This document shows positions 53,130-61,768 of a stretch of 64,000 nt of DNA, piece after piece; within the stretch, counting starts at the first letter, position 1; each line of letters opens with the position of its first letter. The stretch covers positions 1 through 64,000 of the forward strand of contig NZ_ATHV01000055.1 in assembly GCF_000422205.1 (NCBI RefSeq). The letters run 5' to 3'. This DNA comes from Desulfovibrio sp. X2. GTDB lineage: Bacteria; Desulfobacterota; Desulfovibrionia; Desulfovibrionales; Desulfovibrionaceae. A program made the translations under genes and the position numbers. The notes below the pieces were generated by a model. That model saw only the letters and a list, made by a program, of their open reading frames with translations, did not search any database and was not told the DNA's origin.

Positions 53130-55751
53130 ATGGCCGGGACACAGGGCCTCGTCCTTCCGCCCGCGGCGGCCGAGCTCGCCGAGCGGCGCGCCCGGCTCCT
53201 GACCGAGGGAGGCTGCGGACGCGCCTACGAGATCGCCCACGCCCGGCTCTTCGACGAGTACTTCGCGCGGCGCCTGCGGGAGGAGGAAGCCCTCCTTCCG
53301 CGGGCGCCGTATCTTTTGCTCGCCCAGGGCGGATACGGCCGCGGCCGCATGAGCCCGCACTCGGACATCGACCTGACCATCCTCTTCATCGACGGCGTGC
53401 CGGACGGGGCCGAGGCCCTGGCCAGGGCCCTGTTCTATCCCCTGTGGGACCTGGGCATGACGCTCGACTACAGCCTGCGCTCCCAGGCGGAGAGCCTGGC
53501 CCTCGTGCGCAGCGACCCCAAGGTCCTGGCCGCGCTGCTCGACGCCCGCCCCCTGGCGGGCTCCGGCGGCGACTCCCTGTGGCAGGGCTTTCACGCCGCC
53601 TTCCTCGACGAACTCGCGGGCCGGGCCCGCGAGGACTTCCTCGCCTGGCTCGCCCGGGTCGACGAGCCCAAGGCCGCCGAGCACGGCGAGGGCGCCTCGC
53701 TGCTCGAGCCCGACCTCAAGGAAGGGCCGGGCGGCCTTCGCGACTGGCAGCAGATCGGCTGGCTCTCGCGCCTCTTTCCGGGCCGCGAGGGCGCCAACCT
53801 CTTCGAGCTCGGCCTGCTCGAGCCGAGCGAGATCTTCGCCCTGAGCGAGTCGGCCGAGCGTGTGGCCCAGGTGCGCTGTGCCCTGCACCGCGTCACCGGG
53901 CGCCGCCAGGACCTCCTCTATTTCGAGCTCCAGGAGGAGGTGGCCGCGGTGCTCGGCGACGACGGCGGGCCGCGCGCGGCCGCGGCGCTGCTCTCCGGCC
54001 TGCAGCCCGCCATGGCCCGCATCCGCCTCGCGCGCGAGGCCATGACCCGCGAGGTGGAAGGGCGGCTGGCCGGGCACGGCAGGCTGCACGCCCTGCCCGA
54101 AGGGCTGGCCGACACCCCGGGCGGGCTCGGCTTCGTCGAGGACCCGCTGAAGAACCCAGGCCTCGTGCTCTCCCTTTTCGAGACCGCGGCCTCGACCGGC
54201 CGCATGCTTTCCTTCTCGGCCATGAGCGCGGTCAGGCGCAGCCTGCCCGCTGTGGGCGAGAAGCTTGGGGGCGCGCTCGGGGTCTACCACTACCTGCCGC
54301 GTCTGCTGGCGCTCGAGGGCGGGCGCGCCGCGGGCCGCGCCTTCCTCGAGCTCGGCGTGCTCGGCGCGCTGGTCCCGGAGATCGGCGCGGTGCAGAACCT
54401 CGTGCAGCGCGACGGCTTCCACCGCTTTCCCGTGGGCAGGCACAGCCTGCGCACGGCGCGCATCCTGGCCCGGCCGCAGGAAGAGGAGGACGCGCCCGAG
54501 GCGCTGGCGGAAATCCTCGCCGAGACCGAGGACAGCGAGGTCCTGGTCTGGGCCGGGCTGCTGCACGACGTGGGCAAGGGCAACCCCGCGCACGAGCGCG
54601 TGGGCGAAGGGCTTGCCCGCGCGGCGCTTTCGCGCATGGGCGTCTCGCCCGGCCGCATCGAGGAGGTCGCCTTCCTCGTGCGCTCCCACCTGCTGCTCAT
54701 GGAGACCGCCACCCGCCGCGACCTGGGCGACGTGTCCACGGCAGGGCGCGTGGCCGCCCTGGTGGGCGGGGCCGAGCGGCTGCGCGCCCTGACCGCCCTG
54801 TCCATGGCCGACGCCATGGCCACCGGCCCCATGGCCTGGAACGGCTGGAAGGGCATGCTCATGACCGAGCTCTACCGCAAGGCCATGCGCCTTCTGACCT
54901 CCGGCCCCCTGGCCGAGCCCCTGGCCGGACGGCAGGTCATGGAGCGCAGGGACCAGGTGCGCGCCCTGGCCGTGGCCTCGGAGTACCGGGACATCCTGGA
55001 GGATTTTCTCGACGCCCTGCCGCCGGACTGCTTCCTGCGCCTGCCCCCGCAGGCGGTGAACCGCCACCTGGGACTCTACGCCCGCTACCGCCAGGCCCTG
55101 GAGGAGGACCGCCAGCTGCGCACCGGCAAGAACGCCGGGCGCGGGCTCACGGTGCACGAGGCGCGCCACCTGGAAGGCGTGGGCGCCTGGGAGTTCGCGG
55201 TCATGGCCCCGGACCAGCCGCGCCTCTTCGCCACCCTCGCGGGCTGCATCAGCCTGTGCGGCGGCGACATCCTGGCCGCGGACATCTTCACCCTGTCCGA
55301 CGGCACGGCGCTGGACGTCTTCGTGGTGCAATGCCCGAAGAACGGGCCGGACTGCCCGGAGATGTGGTCGCAGGTCGCGCGCAACGTGCGCTGGGCGCTG
55401 ACGGACAAGCTCTCGCTCGACTACCGCATCGGCGAACGCCGCGCCTCGCCGCTCTACCGCGCGCCGCGCGGCACGGGCAAGGAGCCCTCGGTGCTCTTCG
55501 ACAACGGGATCTCGGATTTCTTCACGGTCGTGGAGGTCGCGGCGGACGACCGCCTGGGCAGGCTCTACGACATCGCCGCGGTCCTGGCCGACTCCTCCGT
55601 GGGCATCCACTCGGCCAAGATCACCACCCACGGCGGGCAGATCCTGGACGTCTTCATGGTCCGCGGCCAGGGCGGGGTGAAGCTCGAGGACGAGGCCGCC
55701 CAGGACGCCCTGCGCAAGGCCCTGATCAAGCGGCTGCGCGACTCGCGGTAG
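53130..55751 (+). CDS. glnD: bifunctional PII uridylyltransferase/uridylyl-removing enzyme
   Basis: The 873-residue enzyme adds and removes UMP on PII according to glutamine. Its domains in order are nucleotidyltransferase (GGYGRGRMSPHSDIDL, residues 67-82), the GlnD central region (EGPGGLRDWQQIGWL), an HD domain (GLLHDVGKGNPAH near 476), and two ACT domains (about 690-760 and 800-870) that sense glutamine. ATG 53130 (or GTG 53124) has little ribosome binding site and must rely on coupling to glnK 11 bp upstream. Confidence 0.92.
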   Translation: MAGTQGLVLPPAAAELAERRARLLTEGGCGRAYEIAHARLFDEYFARRLREEEALLPRAPYLLLAQGGYGRGRMSPHSDIDLTILFIDGVPDGAEALARALFYPLWDLGMTLDYSLRSQAESLALVRSDPKVLAALLDARPLAGSGGDSLWQGFHAAFLDELAGRAREDFLAWLARVDEPKAAEHGEGASLLEPDLKEGPGGLRDWQQIGWLSRLFPGREGANLFELGLLEPSEIFALSESAERVAQVRCALHRVTGRRQDLLYFELQEEVAAVLGDDGGPRAAAALLSGLQPAMARIRLAREAMTREVEGRLAGHGRLHALPEGLADTPGGLGFVEDPLKNPGLVLSLFETAASTGRMLSFSAMSAVRRSLPAVGEKLGGALGVYHYLPRLLALEGGRAAGRAFLELGVLGALVPEIGAVQNLVQRDGFHRFPVGRHSLRTARILARPQEEEDAPEALAEILAETEDSEVLVWAGLLHDVGKGNPAHERVGEGLARAALSRMGVSPGRIEEVAFLVRSHLLLMETATRRDLGDVSTAGRVAALVGGAERLRALTALSMADAMATGPMAWNGWKGMLMTELYRKAMRLLTSGPLAEPLAGRQVMERRDQVRALAVASEYRDILEDFLDALPPDCFLRLPPQAVNRHLGLYARYRQALEEDRQLRTGKNAGRGLTVHEARHLEGVGAWEFAVMAPDQPRLFATLAGCISLCGGDILAADIFTLSDGTALDVFVVQCPKNGPDCPEMWSQVARNVRWALTDKLSLDYRIGERRASPLYRAPRGTGKEPSVLFDNGISDFFTVVEVAADDRLGRLYDIAAVLADSSVGIHSAKITTHGGQILDVFMVRGQGGVKLEDEAAQDALRKALIKRLRDSR

Positions 55752-55763
55752 TCACGCCCGGGC

Positions 55764-55793
55764 TATTCCCGGCATATTCCCGGCAATTCCGGC
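55764..55793. repeat. 11-bp tandem repeat
   Basis: TATTCCCGGCA occurs twice exactly (55764-55774, 55775-55785), and a shortened third copy follows, in the 55-bp gap between glnD and the cytochrome gene. Confidence 0.8.
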
Positions 55794-55806
55794 TCCCGTC
55801 CCCCGG

Positions 55807-57342
55807 CTACTTCTTCTTTCCCCTGCGCGCGTCCACCCAGTCCTGCAGCTGCAGCACGGTCTGCATGAGCTGGTAGCGGCCCTCGGCGAACACGCCGTAG
55901 TCGCCGCCCCCGGCCATGGCCGAGGTGAAGCGGCTGGAGTTGGCGTAGAACAGCCAGGTGCTGCCCCAGAGCTTCTCCGGATACTCGTCGAACATGTCCT
56001 TCTCGTCGGCCAGGCCGAGCTTCCAGGCCTTCTGCATGACTCTGTTCCCGGCCAGCACGGTCTGGTCGGTCTCCGCGATGGCCTTCTCGAAGCGCGCCCA
56101 GTGCCCCTCGACCCAGGCGCTTCCGTGGCAGCCCGAGCAGACCTTCTGCAGCCGCGCCTTGCGGACCGCCATCTCCTTGGCGTCGATCAGGAAGGACGAG
56201 GCGACCTGACCGTTCAGGGAGGTCGGCAGGGGGAGCCCCTCGGCGTTCCTGATGATCGAGGTGTCGGGCGACTTGGGCTCCGGATGGGCGAAGGGCAGGC
56301 CGAAGATGCGCCAGGGCAGGCGGTCGTTCATGGTATGGGTGCGCGTGGCCAGGACGGTGCCGTCCGGCGTGACGACCTGGCTGATGTGGCAGACCGCGCA
56401 GGTCGGGGCCGTGAAGTCGCGGCCCACGGTCCAGGGCATGGCGTTCCAGTCCCATTTCGACTTCATGGTCGAGAAGATGCCGCCGTGCTTGCTGGCGGCG
56501 TAGATCTTGTAGGCGGGCACGTCCGGCCCGTTGTGGCATTCCTCGCAGGTGTAGGGCTGCCGGGCCGTCTTCACGGCGAACTGGTGGCGCGTGTGGCAGG
56601 CCGCGCAGCTGCCCATGCTCCCGTCCAGGTTGACCCGGCCCACGCCGTTGTTGGGCCAGCCCGCTATGACCGGGAACTCCATGGGGCCGAGCGCGGTGTC
56701 CCGGCTCTTGGTCCCCGTGACCCGAAGCTTGGTGCCGTGGCAGTGAAAGCAGGTCCCGGCCATGGCCTCGGGGCTCGCGGGCCTTATCTCCACGCGGCCG
56801 TGGGCGTTCATGGCCGCGGCGCCGTCGATGGCGTTGACCGCCTGCATGTAGAGCGTGTTGTGCGCCAGGTTGCCGTAGGCGTGGGCCATGATGTTGCCGT
56901 CGTACTGCTTGCGCTCCACGGCGTGGCACTGTGCGCAGTCGTCCGGGCTCACGTCCACGTGGATGGTGAAGCCGTTATGCTCGAAGGCCCCCTTGCCGTG
57001 CTCGGCCGAGCGCGTGACGTGGCATTCGGCGCAGCCGACCACCGTGCCGGAGAGCTCCTCGGGGATGTCGCTGCTCGAGACGCGGCGCGAGGCCGCGGGG
57101 ACCTTCAGCGCCTCGGCCGGGGTGATCTGCGCGTGGCGGCTGGCCCGCCATCCGGCCACCACGCCCGGGGTGACCATCTCGTGGCAGGAGAGGCAGGTGG
57201 TCGTGGCGTCGCTGATCGGGGGCTTTGGGACCGAGGTCTTGGCCTCCGGGGTGCCCGAGGCATCGGGATTCGCCGCGCCGCACAGGCAGGGCACGGCAAG
57301 CAGACTGAACAGAGCCAGGGACGGAAGCAGGTGGAAACGCAT
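55807..57342 (-). CDS. octaheme c-type cytochrome of the hydroxylamine oxidoreductase (HAO)-like family
   Basis: The 511-residue periplasmic protein has a signal peptide and eight CxxCH heme motifs, starting at about residues 50, 104, 136, 198, 246, 266, 315 and 402. The region SKHGGIFSTMKSKWDWN and APTCAVCHISQV is the strongest match to HAO-like octaheme proteins. These either oxidise hydroxylamine or, in anaerobes, reduce nitrite or hydroxylamine. The tyrosine that cross-links the catalytic heme in oxidising HAO cannot be judged by eye. ATG 57342 has AGGAGAA at nine nt. Divergent from the DAC-like gene. Confidence 0.82.
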   Translation of the reverse strand: MRFHLLPSLALFSLLAVPCLCGAANPDASGTPEAKTSVPKPPISDATTTCLSCHEMVTPGVVAGWRASRHAQITPAEALKVPAASRRVSSSDIPEELSGTVVGCAECHVTRSAEHGKGAFEHNGFTIHVDVSPDDCAQCHAVERKQYDGNIMAHAYGNLAHNTLYMQAVNAIDGAAAMNAHGRVEIRPASPEAMAGTCFHCHGTKLRVTGTKSRDTALGPMEFPVIAGWPNNGVGRVNLDGSMGSCAACHTRHQFAVKTARQPYTCEECHNGPDVPAYKIYAASKHGGIFSTMKSKWDWNAMPWTVGRDFTAPTCAVCHISQVVTPDGTVLATRTHTMNDRLPWRIFGLPFAHPEPKSPDTSIIRNAEGLPLPTSLNGQVASSFLIDAKEMAVRKARLQKVCSGCHGSAWVEGHWARFEKAIAETDQTVLAGNRVMQKAWKLGLADEKDMFDEYPEKLWGSTWLFYANSSRFTSAMAGGGDYGVFAEGRYQLMQTVLQLQDWVDARRGKKK

Positions 57343-57533
57343 GCCTATTCTCCTCGCCTCGCAGCGCAGATTGACGGTTTCCGTCCTGTCTACACGAGGC
57401 GGGGGAGGGCGGCAACGCCGCATGGTGAAAAAATGGACGCGGACGCGGTCCGCTCCTGAGCCGTGGGCTTGCCGCCTGGCCGGAACACGCGCTAGAAACG
57501 GCTCGAGGGCAACGCAAACGCCAAGGAGCGGAC

Positions 57534-58961
57534 GTGCCGGCAGCCGAAACTCTCAGCATCTACAACATCCACGACGGCCTCTCGGACGGGCTTTCGCACT
57601 TCTCTCCGGACAGCCGCGCGGCCGTGATCTACGCCGTCAGGGAGGACGACCCCCTCCGGGTCTACGACCCGCAGAACCTGCTCGCGGGCCACGAGCTGAA
57701 GCTCAAGGAGACCTTCGCCGATCCCGAGGCGCTCAGGCACGTCACCGGCGTGCAGCCCTGGGGCACGGAGCACGTGCGCATCGAGCCGCCGGACCTGGCC
57801 GGGCTCATCGGCTACGGCGGCCGCTCGCGCAACGCGGCCTTCCAGATGTGGTTCACCGAGCACCATCCGGACATGTGCTCCACCGGGCCCACGCGCTGCT
57901 GGCTCGAGCACGCCGTGCGCCTCCTCTCCCACGACCTCTCTTCGGGCGAGGCCGCCTCGCTCGGCACCGCGGGCTACGTGCTGCGCGAGTACTCAGTGCA
58001 CGCCGTGCGCGACTACATCGTGGACGAGCGCAACCGCCGCCTGGGCTGGGACACGAGGCTGCGCATCTATCCGCTGCTCGACGCGGTGCTGAACATCTCG
58101 AAGACCAGGGAGGAGGGGCGCTGGCCGCGCGGCGACCTCGTCTTCGTGGAGCCGCCGGACCTCGCGCGGCTGAACTTCCTGGTGCGCTTCCCGTCCACCG
58201 AGCAGCCCGCGACGCGCGACTACAAGCACGTGCGCAAGCTCCTGCAGTGCGTGGAGCAGGGCGGGCGCTGGCTGGCCTCGGACGGAGCGCAGGTCGTGGG
58301 CGTGGTGCAGGGGCCGAGGCCCAGGGGCAGCGTGGCGGCCGAATTCAAGGGCAGCCACGGCTTCATCCGGCTGGACGAGGAGGCCGTCTGCTCCTTTTCC
58401 GACGGCGCCTTCACCTCGAGCACGCGCAAGGCCAACCTGGTGCATCTCGAGGAGATCCTGCTCGCCTCGCGCCTCGATCCCTCCTCGCAGCACATCCTCT
58501 TCCAGTGCGTGCAGTCCCTGGTCCACGCGGCCCAGGACTCGGGCCACGGCTGCGGCATCGTGGTGGACCTGGGCCTCTCGCCCCTGTCCATCCCCGGCCA
58601 GCACCTGGAGGTGCCGCTCGATCTGGTCAATTCCGGGAACCTGGAGCTGGCCAAGGCGCTCTCCTGCGTGGACGGGGCGCTGCACGTGGGCGCGGACCTG
58701 CACCTGCACGGCTTCGCCTGCCTGCTGGACGGCACGAGCGTGCCGGGCGAGAGCCGGGCGCGCGGCGCGCGCTACAACTCCGCCGTGCGCTTCACGGCCA
58801 TGCACGACGACCTCGTGGTCATCGTGGTCTCGTCGGACCGGCCGGTCTCCATCCTGCAAAACGGCGTGGAGCTGACCGCGAGCTGCGCCTGGATTCCCCT
58901 CTCCAGCCGCCTGCGCAGGCCTCCGACCATGGAGGAATGGCTGGCCGCGGCCGGAGTCTAG
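57534..58961 (+). CDS. putative diadenylate cyclase-like (DisA_N/DAC) protein
   Basis: The 475-residue protein has no membrane segment. Its last 150 residues resemble the DAC domain: VDGALHVGADLHLHGFACLL carries a DGA motif at residues 380-382, and GARYNSAVRF (411-420) takes the place of the GTRHRAA motif, then VVIVVSSDRPVSI resembles the VSEE strand. Residues 1-330 form an unknown N-terminal region as in DAC-associated sensor domains. If active it would make c-di-AMP from two ATP. The RHR triplet is replaced, so activity is uncertain. GTG 57534 has AAGGAG at five nt. Confidence 0.6.
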   Translation: MPAAETLSIYNIHDGLSDGLSHFSPDSRAAVIYAVREDDPLRVYDPQNLLAGHELKLKETFADPEALRHVTGVQPWGTEHVRIEPPDLAGLIGYGGRSRNAAFQMWFTEHHPDMCSTGPTRCWLEHAVRLLSHDLSSGEAASLGTAGYVLREYSVHAVRDYIVDERNRRLGWDTRLRIYPLLDAVLNISKTREEGRWPRGDLVFVEPPDLARLNFLVRFPSTEQPATRDYKHVRKLLQCVEQGGRWLASDGAQVVGVVQGPRPRGSVAAEFKGSHGFIRLDEEAVCSFSDGAFTSSTRKANLVHLEEILLASRLDPSSQHILFQCVQSLVHAAQDSGHGCGIVVDLGLSPLSIPGQHLEVPLDLVNSGNLELAKALSCVDGALHVGADLHLHGFACLLDGTSVPGESRARGARYNSAVRFTAMHDDLVVIVVSSDRPVSILQNGVELTASCAWIPLSSRLRRPPTMEEWLAAAGV

Positions 58962-59101
58962 GATTTCCCCGACTCGGATCGTGTAGGGAAGAGTGCCGCC
59001 TGAGCGTTCGCGCGGCGACGTCGTGCCGGATGCGGCCGGACCCTGGCGGGCCCGACGGGCGGAAGGCGTGAGGGAGGAACGGCGGACGAGGACGTCCCGG
59101 C

Positions 59102-60181
59102 TTAGGCGAAGTCCACGGCCACGTTGTTCTCGAGCGACGCCAGGGCCAGGGCCTTCTCGCGCGTGAAGCGGTCGAGCACGGCCTCGCGCACCTGCTCGGT
59201 GGAGCCGCCGAAGTGGCGCCCGCGCTCGGCGTAGACCTTGTCGATCAGCTCGCGGAAGAAGCGGGGGCCGTGGCCCGCCTTGATCTCGGAGAGGGCGGTG
59301 GCGAAGATGTCCGCCGCGCCGTTTGCGCCGTGCTGCACCGCGGTGGAGAAGATGACCTCGCGCAGGGCCTTGGGCAGCTGGTTCTCGGACAGCCCCATCT
59401 CGTCCAGGATGGCCGAGAGCGCCGGGCGGTAGTGGCTCTGCTCCACGAAGTCGTGCTGCAGCTTGGCGAAGCGGTCGGGCTCTTCGGCCGCGACGGCGCG
59501 CCAGGCGTCCGGCATGCCGCCGCGCGTGGAGCCGGTGTTGGCCGGGCCCGCGTCGCGCAGGCGCTCGGCCAGGGCAGGGGCCTTGTCGTCCAGGAAGTCG
59601 AGGAAGTCCTTGAGCGACCCCTTGGTCGAGGACAGCTGGTAGGTGCCGTAGGAGGTGCCGCCCACGCGGTCGTAGCCCACGGCCGCGGCGCCGTCCGGGC
59701 CGGACTCGAAGCGGCTGGACAGGGCGCCCGTGTCGTCCGTGGCTGCTGCGTCCGCCGTGGCGGCGGTCTTGGCGGCATCGCTCCCGGCCGCTGCGGCCTT
59801 GGCCGCCTCCGGCGCGGCTGCCTGCGCATGTCCGTCCCCGTGGTCCATCTGCATGGCGGCCATGGTCAGGAGCATGTTCATCTGCATCCGGCTGTCCAGA
59901 AGTCCCATGCCGCCCATGCCCCCCATTCCCGCCGGCCCGGCGCCCATTCCCCCGCCGCCGTTGCCGTTGCCGCCCGCGTCGGCGGCCAGCGTCTGCTGCA
60001 GGAACTGGTTGGCCATGGAGATCTGCACGCTCTGGCCGAGGGTCTTGAAGGTGTCGGCGAAGCTCTCCCTGGGCTGGACCGGACGTCGGATTTCCGACGT
60101 GCCGTTGCCTGCCCCTTTCTGGGCTCCGTAAGCCTTGGAATCTATGGGATAGATGGGAGAGTCTATGGGCGTGTTGGCCAT
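59102..60181 (-). CDS. protein with C-terminal muramidase-like domain
   Basis: The 359-residue protein has an N-terminal part with SFADTFKTLGQSVQ, a Gly/Met-rich linker (GMGAGPAGMGGMGGMG), an Ala-rich stretch (about 120-160), and a C-terminal domain starting LSSRFESGPDGAAAVGYDRVGGTSYGTYQL. That motif (ESG followed by GGTSYG-YQ) is seen in chitosanase- and VgrG-associated glycoside hydrolase-like domains, and Glu in FESG would be catalytic. It may act on peptidoglycan. There is no signal peptide. AGGAAGGA lies just before ATG 60181. Confidence 0.68.
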   Translation of the reverse strand: MANTPIDSPIYPIDSKAYGAQKGAGNGTSEIRRPVQPRESFADTFKTLGQSVQISMANQFLQQTLAADAGGNGNGGGGMGAGPAGMGGMGGMGLLDSRMQMNMLLTMAAMQMDHGDGHAQAAAPEAAKAAAAGSDAAKTAATADAAATDDTGALSSRFESGPDGAAAVGYDRVGGTSYGTYQLSSTKGSLKDFLDFLDDKAPALAERLRDAGPANTGSTRGGMPDAWRAVAAEEPDRFAKLQHDFVEQSHYRPALSAILDEMGLSENQLPKALREVIFSTAVQHGANGAADIFATALSEIKAGHGPRFFRELIDKVYAERGRHFGGSTEQVREAVLDRFTREKALALASLENNVAVDFA

Positions 60182-60270
60182 CGTTCCTTCCTCGCGTCTG
60201 GTTTCACGCCGGTTGACTAGCAACCGGCGTGCCGGACGCGGGAAGTGGCCGTGCGGCAGGGATTCTGCCG

Positions 60271-60984
60271 CTACTGGACGCTCGGGGTGGCGGCCGGAGC
60301 GTCAAGGGCCCGATACAAGGCATCGGCCTGCTCGGGACGCGGGTAGTCGTTCTTGAAGAGCACGTCGTCCGCCGTGGCCTTCTCGCCGTAGAAGCGGCGG
60401 ATCGTGTCCTCCTTGGGCGAGACGTAGGTCGCGCTGGCCGAGAGCCCGAGCCAGAAGCCGTCGCCGCCCACGAAGGTCACCACGCCGTCCAGGGCCTCGT
60501 TCAGGGAGGCCGCGTGCTGCTTGAGCTTCCTGCCGTCGATCTGACGCACCGAGCCGCCGAGGTCGAGGGTCATGCCCGCCATGCGCTTGACCACCGCGTC
60601 GTCCATGATCAGCATGACCAGCTGGTTCTTCGTGGCGCCGACGACCAGCCCGGCGTTGATCCCGGTCAGGCGGTAGAAGGCCGGGGCGGACCAGGTGCCG
60701 TCCTCCTTCCTGTGCACCAGCACGCCGTCGCCGGACGAGCCGCCGAAGACCAGGGAGGCGTCCTCCACGTGCGGGAAGACGATCACGCCGCGCGCCTTGG
60801 GCAGCAGCTCGCTCAGGGCCTCGTTGCCCGGATCGGCGCGCACGGTGTCCACGGCCTTGGCCGAGGCGTTGAGCAGGTTGTAGAGGTCCACGGGCGGAGG
60901 CGGCCCGGGAGGCATCTTGGGAGCTTCGCAACCGGCGAGCGCAAGGACCAGGGACAGGCAGAGAAGGGCGAGGATGGTACGCAT
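60271..60984 (-). CDS. Ysc84/SYLF-type lipoprotein
   Basis: The 237-residue protein has a lipobox (LVLALAGCEAP, Cys about residue 19), so it is lipid-anchored. The SYLF/Ysc84 domain follows, with KARGVIVFPHVEDASLVFGGSSGDGVL near the middle and GGDGFWLGLSASATYVSPK. In bacteria the function is poorly known, possibly lipid binding. ATG 60984 gives a normal signal length; ATG 60996 is an alternative. It is convergent with nothing and divergent from the FKBP gene. Confidence 0.82.
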   Translation of the reverse strand: MRTILALLCLSLVLALAGCEAPKMPPGPPPPVDLYNLLNASAKAVDTVRADPGNEALSELLPKARGVIVFPHVEDASLVFGGSSGDGVLVHRKEDGTWSAPAFYRLTGINAGLVVGATKNQLVMLIMDDAVVKRMAGMTLDLGGSVRQIDGRKLKQHAASLNEALDGVVTFVGGDGFWLGLSASATYVSPKEDTIRRFYGEKATADDVLFKNDYPRPEQADALYRALDAPAATPSVQ

Positions 60985-61212
60985 GGTCCCTGTCATACGC
61001 CAATTAAGGGGGCATGGGAAGGCGGAGGGGGGCGGAGGCGTGGTCTCCGTGCCGTCCGAAGCGGCGTAAAACATTCGACATTGGACAACTTTCCCTGGCT
61101 CCTGTAGGGTGGCATGATGGCTGCTGGACTGCTGCGGCCCGATCCGACACACGAACACACAATCCCCCGCACGGCGATACGCCGCGTTATGGGGCCAAGG
61201 AGGAGGTACCGC

Positions 61213-61641
61213 ATGGCCCAGGCAAAGAACGGAGATGTCGTCAAGGTCCACTATACAGGCAAGCTCTCCGACGGTACGGTCTTCGACAGCTCCGAGGGAC
61301 GCGATCCCCTGGAGTTCACCCTGGGAGAGGGCATGGTCATCGAGGGTTTCGAGAAGGCCGTCGTCGGCCTCGCCCCGGGCGAGAAGCGCGAGGCGACCTT
61401 CGGCCCGGACGAGGCCTACGGCTCGTATGACGAGAGCCTGTCCTGCGCCGTTCCGCGCGACCAGATCCCGGAGCACATCCAGCCCGAAGTGGGCATGATG
61501 CTCTCCTTCACCACCGAGGACGGCCAGCCCGCCCACGTCACCGTCACCGAGGTCACGGACGACTCCGTCACCCTGGACGGCAACCATCCGCTGGCCGGCA
61601 AGACCCTGACCTTCGCCGTGGAGCTCGTCTCCATCGGCTAG
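61213..61641 (+). CDS. FKBP-type peptidyl-prolyl isomerase (SlyD/FkpB-like)
   Basis: The 142-residue protein has an FKBP fold with an inserted IF domain. DVVKVHYTGKLSDGTVFDSSEGRDPLEFTLG, then VIEGFEKAVVGLAPGE, are standard; the IF part includes YDESLSCAVPRDQIPEHI, and TLDGNHPLAGKTLTF completes the fold. There is no His-rich tail. AGGAGG lies six nt before the ATG. A terminator follows. Confidence 0.92.
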   Translation: MAQAKNGDVVKVHYTGKLSDGTVFDSSEGRDPLEFTLGEGMVIEGFEKAVVGLAPGEKREATFGPDEAYGSYDESLSCAVPRDQIPEHIQPEVGMMLSFTTEDGQPAHVTVTEVTDDSVTLDGNHPLAGKTLTFAVELVSIG

Positions 61642-61679
61642 CTTCCCGGCCGATCCGGCCATCCGTCTCGATCATCGAC

Positions 61680-61711
61680 AGGGAACCGCCTTGCGCAAAG
61701 GCGGTTCCCTT
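61680..61711 (+). terminator. intrinsic terminator after the FKBP gene
   Basis: A perfect stem (61680-61692 with 61698-61710, AGGGAACCGCCTT and its complement) has a 5-nt loop and is followed by TCGTTTCG, a weak T-tract. Confidence 0.75.
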
Positions 61712-61768
61712 CGTTTCGCAAAGGGCGTATACCACTCGCAATACACCCTCAACCCACGCGGAACGCGC

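Noticed and set aside
57509-57523. TGGC...TTGC at sigma-54 spacing on the minus strand before the cytochrome gene
   Set aside because: The inner bases do not match, the leader would be about 155 nt, and the site overlaps the ribosome binding site of the DAC-like gene; one or two such matches are expected by chance in a window this size.
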